From an uncultured beta proteobacterium (GTDB lineage: Bacteria; Pseudomonadota; Gammaproteobacteria; Burkholderiales; Burkholderiaceae_C): DNA of 7,166 nt. A program made the position numbers and the translations under genes. The DNA is taken from assembly GCA_903914985.1 (NCBI GenBank), contig CAIWRE010000571.1, positions 1 to 7,166 on the forward strand. Reading direction: 5' to 3'. The notes beneath the pieces were generated by a model. The model saw only the letters and a program-made list of their open reading frames with translations. It did no database searches and was not told where the DNA came from. Of this stretch, positions 1-6,179 are shown piece after piece. Position 1 is the first letter of the stretch. The number at the start of each line of letters is the position of its first letter.

Positions 1-544
1 CATAGGTCTTGAGGCGCATGCACACCGGCGCAAAGTAAGCGTCGGCAATGCTGAATTCGCTAAACAGCATGGGGCCGCCATGGCCTTGCAACAGCTCCGT
101 CCACATCTGCACCAGGCGCGCCACATCGGCGCGCACGGCCGCGTTGTCACGCCAGATCAGCGCACCGCGTTCGGGCAAGTGGGCTTCGATATTCATCGGG
201 CAGTTGCCGCGCAGGCCGGTAAAGCCGGAATGCATTTCTGCGCAAATGCTGCGGGCATGGGCGCGTGCCGTAGCGTCTTGTGGCCACAGGTTTTTTTCGG
301 GGAAGCGTTCAGCCACCGTTTCGGCGATCGCCAGGGTGTCCCAGACCACCAGCGCGCCGTCTTGCAGCAGCGGCACTTTGCCGGTGGGGCTGAGGCCGGC
401 GAGTGTTTGCTTGAAATGAGAGTCGGCGCTGAACGAGTCAAAACGCACCATCACTTCTTCGAACGCAATACCGGCCTGGGTGAGAAGTACCCAGGGACGC
501 ATGGACCACGACGAGTAGTTTTTATTGCCCACATAAAGCTTCAT
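1..544 (-). CDS. Glutathione S-transferase family protein (partial, C-terminus beyond left edge)
   Basis: Cytosolic GST-fold protein; family members conjugate or reduce small electrophiles with glutathione, but the substrate cannot be told. The first 181 codons are present; relatives run about 210-230 residues, so roughly 30-50 are missing. The thioredoxin-like N-domain starts MKLYVGNKNYSSWSMRPW, with the SSWS segment (11-14) where catalytic Ser/Cys residues lie in zeta/beta-like GSTs. TGKVP (54-58) carries the cis-proline, and WDT (68-70) sits at the (E/D)S position that binds the gamma-glutamyl group. The helical C-domain includes FSIADAYFAPV (164-174), with the S-x-x-D N-capping box typical of GSTs. 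The ATG at 544-542 was chosen because a strong Shine-Dalgarno lies 7 nt upstream; an adjacent GTG (547-545) is less likely. It follows slt on the same strand after 36 bp, so it is probably the distal gene of an slt-gst transcript. The family call is firm; the subfamily and substrate are not. Confidence 0.93.
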   Translation of the reverse strand, partial: MKLYVGNKNYSSWSMRPWVLLTQAGIAFEEVMVRFDSFSADSHFKQTLAGLSPTGKVPLLQDGALVVWDTLAIAETVAERFPEKNLWPQDATARAHARSICAEMHSGFTGLRGNCPMNIEAHLPERGALIWRDNAAVRADVARLVQMWTELLQGHGGPMLFSEFSIADAYFAPVCMRLKTY

Positions 545-551
545 CACGAAA

Positions 552-559
552 CACCTCCC
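552..559 (-). promoter_or_regulatory. Ribosome binding site of the GST gene
   Basis: On the minus strand this reads GGGAGGTG, a near-perfect Shine-Dalgarno, 7 nt before the ATG at 544. It lies in the 36-bp gap after the slt stop codon and decides the start of the GST gene. Its strength contrasts with slt, which has none. Confidence 0.8.
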
Positions 560-580
560 TTTAAATGTTGATGACGGTCA

Positions 581-2581
581 TCAGGGTAAATCCAAACCCT
601 GCTCCGGCGTGGCTGCGTCCAGCGGCCCCACCATTCCCAAACGCGCTTTGATCGATTGCGGCTGACCCGTCAGCACCGCCGCATACATCGTGGTGTTGGA
701 CAGCACTTTTTTGACGTAGTCGCGTGTTTCGTGAAACGGAATGCTCTCGGCCCAAGCCGCAGCTTCCATCGTGGGGCCGCCACTGGCTCCGCGCCAGGCG
801 CGCGGTCGGCTCGGGCCCGCGTTGTAGGCCGCTGCCGCCAGCGGCATAGAGCCATTGAAGCTGTCGAGCACCAGCTTGAGGTAGCCGGTGCCAATCGCAA
901 TATTGGTGTCGCGGTCGCTCAGCTTGGCGGGCGTGAAATCGGCCAGGCCAATTTTCTTGGCGGTCCATTTGGCGGTGGCGGGCATGACCTGCATCAGGCC
1001 CGACGCACCCACGCCCGACTTGGCGTCCATGATGAAACGGCTCTCCTGGCGGATCAGGCCATAAACATAGGCGGGGTCTAAACCGATGCTTTGGGCGCGT
1101 GCCACCACGGCCGCCTTGAAAGGCATGGGAAAGCGCTGCTCCATGTCGAACACGCCCTTGGTGCGCTCGCTGGTGTTGATGCAGCGGTCCCACACTTCGG
1201 CGCGGCAGGCCAGGTCCGCCGCGGCCAGCAGCCCGCGATCGTCCAATCCGCCTTTGACATGCAAATTGACGCTGTAGTTCCACTCCCGCACACCCTCGGC
1301 GCGCAGGCCGATGCGAATCGCATGCAGTGCGCGTTGCAGGCCGGGGTTTTGCCGTGCCGCTTCTTTTTCCTCGATGGTCGGCGCAGGGGGTGAGGGGGGT
1401 ACGGTGCTTCGTTGTCCCAATTCCTCAGCCGCCAGTTGCTCGTAAAAACCACGCACACTGGCAATGCCTTGCAGGTCCGCCAGGGCCTGGTTGCGTACCG
1501 CCTCGCTACTGCGCTGCGCCAGTACGGCTCTTGCATGCCAGTAGACCCATACCGGCTCGTTGCGCAGCGCTTGCGGCAGGGACGCAATAGCCTGCTGCAC
1601 TTGCGGCCACTGGCTGGCGCGCAAAGCAGCGCGCGCGGCCCAGACCACATGGTCTTCGTGCATCTGGTCGAAGCGGCCCTTGGCGTAATAGTCCAGTGCA
1701 ATGGGTTCGCCTTTTTGCGCCGCACGCTTGGCAATCACGCCCCAAATCCAGCTGCGTTCTTCCGCGCTGAGCTGGGCGCGCCAGCGCAGTTTTTCCACCT
1801 CCACCGCGGCGTCTTGCGGCTCGAGGTAGGCCTGGCGAATCAACGCGAGGGAGACAAATTCCCGCGTCTGCGGACGCAGGGCCGTCAGCTTGTCGTTGAG
1901 GTATTTGCCGGGGTTCAGGTAAATCGCGTTGACGGTTTTGACCCATTTCTCGTTCAGCATGCCCACGGCCTGGGTGGCGATGCGCAGGCGGTCGTTTTCA
2001 AACCCCAGGCGGGCGCGCACCCACGCCACATGGGCCGGTAGCCTTTTGGCTTTGATCAGTTCTTCAGCAATACCGGCGCAGGCTTCTTCGGGCTCGCGCA
2101 ATGACAGCCACTGGGTTTGCACCGATGCCGCCACGTCGGCGCCGCTGGCCGCCCAATCGCTCCACAGGCCGTAGCACTGGATAGCGCGGTCATCGCCCAT
2201 GCGGTACTGGGTCAATTGCTGGCGAAAGGTGGCCCACTCGCGGTTGCGCCCTAGCTGCAAGAGCCAGTCCGCGCGCAAGCGGTCTTCCTGGTAGCTGCCG
2301 GCATAGCGGCCCAAGAAGCCTTCGATCTCGGCCTTGGGGGCGTCATCCAGGCGGGTGCTTAGTTCCCAATACGCGGCCCAGTGCTCCAACGTCGAGCCTT
2401 TGGCTGCGGGTAGCAGGTTCGAGAGGCGCTTGCGGTCGCGTTGTTTGTAGGCCTGGGCCATGTCCAGCACGGCCTCGTCACTGCGTGAAATGTCAATGGT
2501 TTGGGCGTGTGATGGGCCTGTGGCCAGGCCCATCGCGCCGCCCAAGGTCAAAACTGCCAAAATAGGTCGGAATAACTGCAT
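581..2581 (-). CDS. slt: Soluble lytic murein transglycosylase (Slt70-like, GH23, family 1A)
   Basis: Periplasmic enzyme that cleaves the MurNAc-GlcNAc bond of peptidoglycan non-hydrolytically, leaving 1,6-anhydroMurNAc ends; used in wall turnover and remodelling. The product is 666 residues (E. coli Slt is about 645). A Sec signal peptide covers 1-26 (hydrophobic core ILAVLTLGG, cleavage after SHA-26). A long alpha-superhelical region with many W/Y/R-rich helices spans about 30-480, with a Pro-rich linker at 394-402. The GH23 catalytic domain spans about 485-640: the catalytic Glu is E513 in RQESRF, followed by GLMQVMPATA (528-537), AYNAGP (585-590) and ETRDYV (618-623), all intact. The reading frame is open for 185 codons further upstream, but only the ATG at 2581 is followed directly by a signal peptide; the rest is antisense to the cyclo-ligase gene. 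No Shine-Dalgarno precedes this ATG. It is divergent from the cyclo-ligase gene (9 bp between starts) and probably co-transcribed with the GST gene. Confidence 0.95.
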   Translation of the reverse strand: MQLFRPILAVLTLGGAMGLATGPSHAQTIDISRSDEAVLDMAQAYKQRDRKRLSNLLPAAKGSTLEHWAAYWELSTRLDDAPKAEIEGFLGRYAGSYQEDRLRADWLLQLGRNREWATFRQQLTQYRMGDDRAIQCYGLWSDWAASGADVAASVQTQWLSLREPEEACAGIAEELIKAKRLPAHVAWVRARLGFENDRLRIATQAVGMLNEKWVKTVNAIYLNPGKYLNDKLTALRPQTREFVSLALIRQAYLEPQDAAVEVEKLRWRAQLSAEERSWIWGVIAKRAAQKGEPIALDYYAKGRFDQMHEDHVVWAARAALRASQWPQVQQAIASLPQALRNEPVWVYWHARAVLAQRSSEAVRNQALADLQGIASVRGFYEQLAAEELGQRSTVPPSPPAPTIEEKEAARQNPGLQRALHAIRIGLRAEGVREWNYSVNLHVKGGLDDRGLLAAADLACRAEVWDRCINTSERTKGVFDMEQRFPMPFKAAVVARAQSIGLDPAYVYGLIRQESRFIMDAKSGVGASGLMQVMPATAKWTAKKIGLADFTPAKLSDRDTNIAIGTGYLKLVLDSFNGSMPLAAAAYNAGPSRPRAWRGASGGPTMEAAAWAESIPFHETRDYVKKVLSNTTMYAAVLTGQPQSIKARLGMVGPLDAATPEQGLDLP

Positions 2582-2587
2582 AGGCTG

Positions 2588-2593
2588 ATTATG
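2588..2593 (-). promoter_or_regulatory. Candidate -10 element of slt, inside the divergent start codon
   Basis: The minus strand reads CATAAT, 5 of 6 matches to TATAAT, followed by exactly 6 nt and then the slt ATG. A transcript from it would start at or next to the A of the ATG, giving a leaderless mRNA, consistent with the missing Shine-Dalgarno. No good -35 hexamer is seen at 16-18 nt. The element overlaps the ATG of the opposite gene (2591-2593). Confidence 0.3.
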
Positions 2594-3214
2594 GACAACT
2601 CGATGAACGACAAGCCCCAGGACAAGCAGGCCCTGCGCAAGGCTTTGCTGCAGCAACGCAATGAGCTGCCCGACCGCCTGCACCGCGCCGAGTTGCTGTT
2701 GCGGGTGATGCGTATCTGGCTGGTGGGTCGCACCGACACGACCATAGGCGCCTACTGGCCGATCAAGGGCGAGTTTGACCCCTTGCCTGCCCTGCACCGT
2801 TGGAAAGAAGACGGTGAACTCAGCGAAGCTCCCCAGCGCAGACGCATTGCCTTGCCGGTGATCAACAAGCAGCACAGAACGATGACGTTTCACAGCTGGT
2901 ATCCGGGCTGCCCGATGGAAGATGACGCTTATGGCATTCCCAAACCCAAGGACACGGAAATGGTGGCACCCAGCTTGCTGTTTGTGCCTTGCGTGGGCTA
3001 CAGCGCAGGGGGCTACCGTCTGGGATATGGCGGCGGCTTTTATGACCGCATGCTGGCCAGCCTCGAACCCAAGCCATTTACCGTGGGTCTGGCTTTTGGC
3101 GTCAATTACCTGCCCGATTTCGAAGCGGAGCCGCACGACATTCCGCTGGACGCCATCCTGACCGACTATGGCGTGGCCTGGCCGATAGAGCCGTCTTCGC
3201 GCGACTTGCGTTAG
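2591..3214 (+). CDS. fau: 5-formyltetrahydrofolate cyclo-ligase (5,10-methenyltetrahydrofolate synthetase)
   Basis: Cytosolic enzyme that uses ATP to convert 5-formyl-THF to 5,10-methenyl-THF, returning a storage or inhibitory folate to the one-carbon pool. The product is 207 residues, normal for the family (about 180-210). The N-terminal basic helix RKALLQQRNELP (16-27) is typical. GAYWPIKGEFDPLP (53-66) holds the substrate-site glutamate E61. YGIPKP lies at 114-119, and the ATP-binding signature GYRLGYGGGFYDR at 141-153; DAILTDYG (188-195) closes the fold. The chosen ATG has a weak AGG at 2582-2584, 6 nt upstream; an in-frame ATG at 2603 has no better site. The gene diverges from slt with only 9 bp between starts and converges on the lipoprotein gene with 28 bp between stops. 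In gammaproteobacteria 6S RNA often precedes this gene; there is no room for it here. Any promoter must lie inside slt. Confidence 0.95.
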   Translation: MDNSMNDKPQDKQALRKALLQQRNELPDRLHRAELLLRVMRIWLVGRTDTTIGAYWPIKGEFDPLPALHRWKEDGELSEAPQRRRIALPVINKQHRTMTFHSWYPGCPMEDDAYGIPKPKDTEMVAPSLLFVPCVGYSAGGYRLGYGGGFYDRMLASLEPKPFTVGLAFGVNYLPDFEAEPHDIPLDAILTDYGVAWPIEPSSRDLR

Positions 3215-3242
3215 GGCGTGGGTTTCAAGCGCGCTGCGCGGC

Positions 3243-4157
3243 TCAGGGCGTTGCCGAGATCAGGCTCTGCACATCGCGGGCGTAGCCCTGTAAGGCTGCC
3301 ACCATGGCGGTACGCTGCGTGGGCGTGGTGCTGCGGTGCAACTCGGCCATGGCTTCGCAGGTTTGGGTGAGTGAGGCCTCTCTGGAAGCCCGGTAGGTGG
3401 CGTCCGGGCTGTACAAATAGCCTTGCGCCACCGTGGTGAGCGCTGATTGGGCCGTGCCGGCATCCGCATGGCGCAGTTGCGTCAGGGTCTGCAACAGCAG
3501 TTGCTGGCGCCGCACAATTTCGCGGTAGTGCAGGGGCTCGTCCTGCGCCGCGCGGTCCATACGCACTTGCAGCTGTCGCACCTGGACAGCGCTGAGTGGA
3601 CCGTAAAAATCTTCCAAACGCTCGCGGATTTTGATGGTGCGCTTGGCCACCCCGTCGGAGTCTGCGGACAGCCATTCGTCGCGCCATTTGGCATTTTTTT
3701 TGTCGTAGGCCGCCGCCATGGACTTCAGCTGTCCGGGTTGCAGGGTGGTGGCAACCGCCGCAGCCCCTGGCAATGCGCGTTGTACCAGCGCTTCCATACG
3801 GGCTGTGCTGCGCTCGTACAAGTTGCAAATTTGTTCCCCGGAAACTTGAGGCTGTGCGGCCAGCGTTTGGGCAGTTCGCAGCAGGTCTGCCACCAAAGGC
3901 AATTCTTCCTTGCGGTGCCACCGGGCCAGCGCGGCCAGATCCGCACGCACGCGCTGGGCCTGTGCTTTGTCAAAGTCGACAAATCCATCCAGCCACCAGT
4001 ATGTCAGCTCCGGTGCGTTGTTGTAGCTCAGGCGCACGGCGGAGCAGGCACTCAGCCCTGCAAGCACGCACAGAAGCAGCGCCAAACGCAGGGCGCTGAT
4101 AATTGCGCCCAAGCGCCCGGCTCCTGCTGCGGGTGCACTGTTTAAGAAGTGAGACAT
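3243..4157 (-). CDS. DUF6279-type lipoprotein of unknown function
   Basis: Predicted 304-residue lipoprotein. A hydrophobic stretch at about 18-35 leads to the lipobox LSAC, so signal peptidase II should cleave before C38; S39 gives no inner-membrane retention signal, so an outer-membrane, periplasm-facing location is likely. The mature part opens with SYNNAPELTYWWLDGFVDFD (44-63) and continues with WHRKEELP (80-87), wording I recognise from the DUF6279 family of proteobacterial lipoproteins. The rest is largely charged amphipathic helix (about 100-235 and 255-300) with no catalytic motif visible. The function is unknown. The ATG at 4157 lacks a Shine-Dalgarno. The gene converges on the cyclo-ligase gene and is head-to-head with glmU. 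A run of 8 A (3694-3701 on the minus strand) lies at codons 153-155. The lipoprotein call is firm; the DUF assignment is from memory and would be settled by a Pfam search. Confidence 0.85.
   Translation of the reverse strand: MSHFLNSAPAAGAGRLGAIISALRLALLLCVLAGLSACSAVRLSYNNAPELTYWWLDGFVDFDKAQAQRVRADLAALARWHRKEELPLVADLLRTAQTLAAQPQVSGEQICNLYERSTARMEALVQRALPGAAAVATTLQPGQLKSMAAAYDKKNAKWRDEWLSADSDGVAKRTIKIRERLEDFYGPLSAVQVRQLQVRMDRAAQDEPLHYREIVRRQQLLLQTLTQLRHADAGTAQSALTTVAQGYLYSPDATYRASREASLTQTCEAMAELHRSTTPTQRTAMVAALQGYARDVQSLISATP
4144..4152 (+). promoter_or_regulatory. Probable ribosome binding site of glmU
   Basis: The sequence AAGAAGTGA matches AGGAGGTGA at 7 of 9 positions and ends 8 nt before the GTG at 4161. 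It favours that GTG over the in-frame GTG at 4149, which lies within the site itself. It also overlaps the first codons of the opposite lipoprotein gene. Confidence 0.5.
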
Positions 4158-4160
4158 GCC

Positions 4161-5600
4161 GTGAGTCTATTTCAGCCCTCCCATCCGACAGCGTCACTTG
4201 GCGCACTTGCCCCGCCCGTGGACGTGGTCATCATGGCTGCCGGCAAAGGCACGCGTATGAAAAGCCGTATTCCCAAAGTGCTGCAGCGCCTGGCGCACAA
4301 GCCGCTGGTCTTGCATGTGATTGCTACCGCGCAGCAATTGCAAGCCCGCAAAGCGGTGGTGATTACCGGGCATGGGGCGCAGACGGTGGAAGCGGCCCTG
4401 GCCGGCCAGGGCGGTGCGTTGGATCTGGCTTTTGTGCGTCAGGAGCCGCAGCTGGGCACCGGACACGCAGTGCAGCAGGCGGTGCCGGTGCTGGCGGATG
4501 ACGGGGTGGTGGTGGTTCTCTCGGGCGATGTGCCTCTGACCCAGGCCGCCACCTTGCAAGCGTTGATTGCTCTGTGCGCGGGCAAGCACCTGGCATTGCT
4601 CACCATTGATTTGCCAGACCCTACCGGATACGGCCGGGTGGTGCGCTCGGGCGAAGTGGTGCAAGCCATCGTGGAACACAAAGACGCCAGCGCGGAGCAG
4701 CGCGCCATCACCGAGATCTACAGTGGCATCATGGCCGTGCCTGCGGCCTTGCTCAAAGGCTGGCTGGCCCGTCTGGACAATCGCAATGCGCAGGGCGAGT
4801 ACTACCTCACCGACATCGTGAAATTCGCGGTGCAAGACGGCGTGACGGTGCTGGCCCAAAAAACCACCGATGCGGTGCAGGTGGCCGGCATCAACAGCCC
4901 GCAGCAGCTTGCAGAACTGGAGCGTAGCTTCCAACACCGCCAGGCGCTGGCGCTGATGGAGGCGGGCGTGCGCCTGGCCGACCCCGCGCGGCTGGACGTG
5001 CGCGGCCGGCTGGTATGCGGCACCGACGTGGAAATTGACGTGAACTGCATTTTTGAAGGCGAGGTTTCGCTGGGAGACGGCGTGCGCATCGGCGCCCACT
5101 GCGTGGTGGCCAACTGCAGCATTGCAGCCAATGCGGTGATCCATCCTTTTACCCACATTGACGGCGGCACCCAGAGCGTAACGGTGGGTGAGGGCGCCCT
5201 GATCGGGCCCTTTGCCCGTCTGCGCCCCGGTGCGCAACTGGGCGCACAAGTGCATATCGGCAACTTTGTGGAAGTGAAAAACTCCACCTTGGCCGATGGT
5301 GCCAAGGCCAACCACCTGGCCTACCTGGGCGACGCCACCGTGGGCGAGCGGGTCAACTATGGTGCGGGCAGCATCACTGCCAATTACGACGGAGCCAACA
5401 AGCACCGCACGGTGATTGAGGCCGATGTCCACGTGGGCAGCAACTGCGTGCTGGTCGCACCGGTCACCTTGGGTGCGGGTTCCACGATCGGCGGCGGCTC
5501 AACCATTACCAAGGACGTGCCAGCTGGTGCGCTGGGCGTGGCACGCGGAAAACAGGCGGTTTTGACGGGCTGGACGCGGCCGGTTAAAGCCAAGAAATAG
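4161..5600 (+). CDS. glmU: Bifunctional UDP-N-acetylglucosamine pyrophosphorylase / glucosamine-1-phosphate N-acetyltransferase
   Basis: Cytosolic trimeric enzyme for the last two steps of UDP-GlcNAc synthesis: acetyl-CoA-dependent acetylation of glucosamine-1-P, then uridylyl transfer from UTP. From GTG 4161 it has 479 residues (E. coli 456). The N-terminal uridylyltransferase has AAGKGTRMK (26-34), QLGTGHA (97-103), SGDVPL with Mg-ligand D123, GYGR (156-159), NAQGEYYLTDIV (209-220) and the second Mg ligand N245. The C-terminal left-handed beta-helix acetyltransferase has hexapeptide repeats from about 280. Its active-site residues align with E. coli: R355 (R333), K373 (K351), catalytic base H385 (H363), Y388, N399, NYDG 408-411 and K414 (K392). 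About 19 residues precede the conserved VDVVIMAAG strand. GTG 4149 would add four residues and overlap the lipoprotein gene; GTG 4218 would remove the extension but has no Shine-Dalgarno. The gene converges on the Lrp-type gene with a 24-bp gap. Confidence 0.96.
   Translation: MSLFQPSHPTASLGALAPPVDVVIMAAGKGTRMKSRIPKVLQRLAHKPLVLHVIATAQQLQARKAVVITGHGAQTVEAALAGQGGALDLAFVRQEPQLGTGHAVQQAVPVLADDGVVVVLSGDVPLTQAATLQALIALCAGKHLALLTIDLPDPTGYGRVVRSGEVVQAIVEHKDASAEQRAITEIYSGIMAVPAALLKGWLARLDNRNAQGEYYLTDIVKFAVQDGVTVLAQKTTDAVQVAGINSPQQLAELERSFQHRQALALMEAGVRLADPARLDVRGRLVCGTDVEIDVNCIFEGEVSLGDGVRIGAHCVVANCSIAANAVIHPFTHIDGGTQSVTVGEGALIGPFARLRPGAQLGAQVHIGNFVEVKNSTLADGAKANHLAYLGDATVGERVNYGAGSITANYDGANKHRTVIEADVHVGSNCVLVAPVTLGAGSTIGGGSTITKDVPAGALGVARGKQAVLTGWTRPVKAKK
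4164..4169 (-). promoter_or_regulatory. Candidate -10 element of the lipoprotein gene
   Basis: The minus strand reads TAGACT (4 of 6 to TATAAT, including the key A2 and T6), then 6 nt, then the lipoprotein ATG at 4157. This is the same geometry as at slt and the Lrp-type gene, and it would give a leaderless mRNA. It lies inside the first codons of glmU. Only a poor -35 (CTGTCG at 16 nt) is seen. Confidence 0.22.
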
Positions 5601-5610
5601 CCCCGAAATA

Positions 5611-5630
5611 GGCTGGCCGCGTGCTCAGCC
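5611..5630. terminator. Weak inverted repeat between convergent glmU and Lrp-type genes
   Basis: GGCTG (5611-5615) pairs with CAGCC (5626-5630), with a possible extra G-U pair, around a loop of about 10 nt. It lies over the Lrp-type stop codon, 10 nt after the glmU stop. No T-run follows on either strand, so it is not a classical intrinsic terminator. It is listed only because some bidirectional stop would be expected here. Confidence 0.2.
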
Positions 5631-6116
5631 CGCAGTGCGCAGTGGCCAGGTCGAACTGAACTTGGCGCGCTTGGTGGCAAAAAACGCCTTCACATTGCGC
5701 ACATTGGCGTCCTGGGTTAACAGGCGGGCGGTAGTGGCCAGGTAGTCGGGCATGTCGCGCGCCTGGATCACGAGCACAAAGTCCGGCCCCGGCGACACGC
5801 GCCAGCACTGCTGCACGGCGGCGTCTGCCACGGCGCGCGCCTCAAACGCGTCCAGGTGCTCCGCACCCTGGCGGTCCAGGGTCACCTCCACCAAGGCACT
5901 AAGTCCATGGCCCTGCAGCGCGGCCAGGCGGTCGGCATGGAGCACCGCCACCTGCCGCTCGATCCAGCCTTCGTCTTGCAGACGTTTGACGCGGCGCAAA
6001 CAGGTGGGTGGCGTAAGGTGCAGATGCGCAGCCAGCGCCAAATTGCTGCGCGACGCATCCTGTTGCAAAGCGTCCAGCAGTTTTAGGTCTGTGGCGTCTA
6101 GAAAATTTTGTTCCAT
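5625..6116 (-). CDS. Lrp/AsnC family transcriptional regulator
   Basis: DNA-binding regulator of the feast/famine family, usually dimers or octamers that respond to an amino acid or other small ligand. The product is 163 residues, the normal length. An N-terminal winged helix-turn-helix (about 6-55) begins LDATDLKLLDALQQDASRSN, with the recognition helix around TPPTCLRRVKRL (35-46) and wing DEGWIERQVAVL (48-59). The C-terminal RAM domain (about 71-150) has the ligand-region segment CWRVSPGPDFVLVIQARDM (104-122) and the usual ending, here AFFATKRAKFSSTWPL. The ATG at 6116 has no Shine-Dalgarno; TAGTAT lies 6 nt upstream and a 12-bp palindrome just beyond. It lies between glmU and glmS, divergent from glmS, so it may regulate itself and glmS; this is inferred from position only. 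The effector is unknown. It is not called Lrp itself because many paralogues share this architecture. Confidence 0.93.
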   Translation of the reverse strand: MEQNFLDATDLKLLDALQQDASRSNLALAAHLHLTPPTCLRRVKRLQDEGWIERQVAVLHADRLAALQGHGLSALVEVTLDRQGAEHLDAFEARAVADAAVQQCWRVSPGPDFVLVIQARDMPDYLATTARLLTQDANVRNVKAFFATKRAKFSSTWPLRTAG

Positions 6117-6122
6117 GGATAA

Positions 6123-6128
6123 ATACTA
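6123..6128 (-). promoter_or_regulatory. Candidate -10 element of the Lrp-type gene
   Basis: The minus strand reads TAGTAT (4 of 6 to TATAAT), then 6 nt, then the ATG at 6116. There is no Shine-Dalgarno in between and no convincing -35. It touches the 12-bp palindrome at 6127-6138, so a protein bound there would block this promoter. Confidence 0.25.
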
Positions 6129-6147
6129 AATGCATTTAAATTGCAAT
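6127..6147. promoter_or_regulatory. Candidate operator: adjacent palindromes in the Lrp-type/glmS gap
   Basis: TAAATGCATTTA (6127-6138) is a perfect 12-bp palindrome, and ATTGCAAT (6140-6147) is a perfect 8-bp palindrome one base further on. A second GCAAT (6161-6165) repeats the one at 6143-6147 with an 18-bp offset. Lrp/AsnC proteins commonly bind AT-rich imperfect palindromes beside their own genes, so autoregulation is plausible. The region is AT-rich, which makes chance palindromes easier. Confidence 0.35.
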
Positions 6148-6179
6148 GCTTTGACATGACGCAATATTATTTCAAAAAT
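6141..6179 (+). promoter_or_regulatory. Candidate glmS promoter (two overlapping options)
   Basis: Option one is TTGCAA (6141-6146), an 18-bp spacer, and TATTAT (6165-6170; 5 of 6 to consensus). Option two is a perfect -35 TTGACA (6151-6156), a 17-bp spacer, and AAAAAT (6174-6179; 4 of 6). Either gives a glmS leader of about 65-76 nt. The first option overlaps the ATTGCAAT palindrome. The leader shows no glmS ribozyme-like structure that I can recognise. Confidence 0.4.

Noticed and set aside
2540..2610. 6S RNA gene next to the cyclo-ligase gene
   Set aside because: 6S RNA often lies upstream of this gene in gammaproteobacteria, but here only 9 bp separate the cyclo-ligase start from slt, so there is no space for a roughly 180-nt RNA.
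2582..3136. Upstream open extension of the slt frame by 185 codons
   Set aside because: The extension is antisense to the well-supported cyclo-ligase gene, and a clear signal peptide starts at the ATG at 2581. A 185-residue leader before a signal peptide makes no sense for a secreted enzyme.
3228..3240. GC-rich inverted repeat between the cyclo-ligase and lipoprotein genes as a terminator
   Set aside because: CGCG-CTG-CGCG makes only a 4-bp stem with a tiny loop and no T-run follows on either strand.
3211..3921. A 236-codon frame overlapping the lipoprotein gene
   Set aside because: It is a same-strand shadow of the lipoprotein frame with Arg/Pro/Ala-rich shadow composition and no ribosome site. 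It matters only as the frame reached by slippage at the A tract.
4194..5432. A 412-codon open frame antisense to glmU
   Set aside because: It is fully inside glmU on the other strand, has no recognisable domain, and its composition (rich in His, Gly, Val, Ala, Gln) is what the complement of a GC-rich coding frame gives. No ribosome site supports it.
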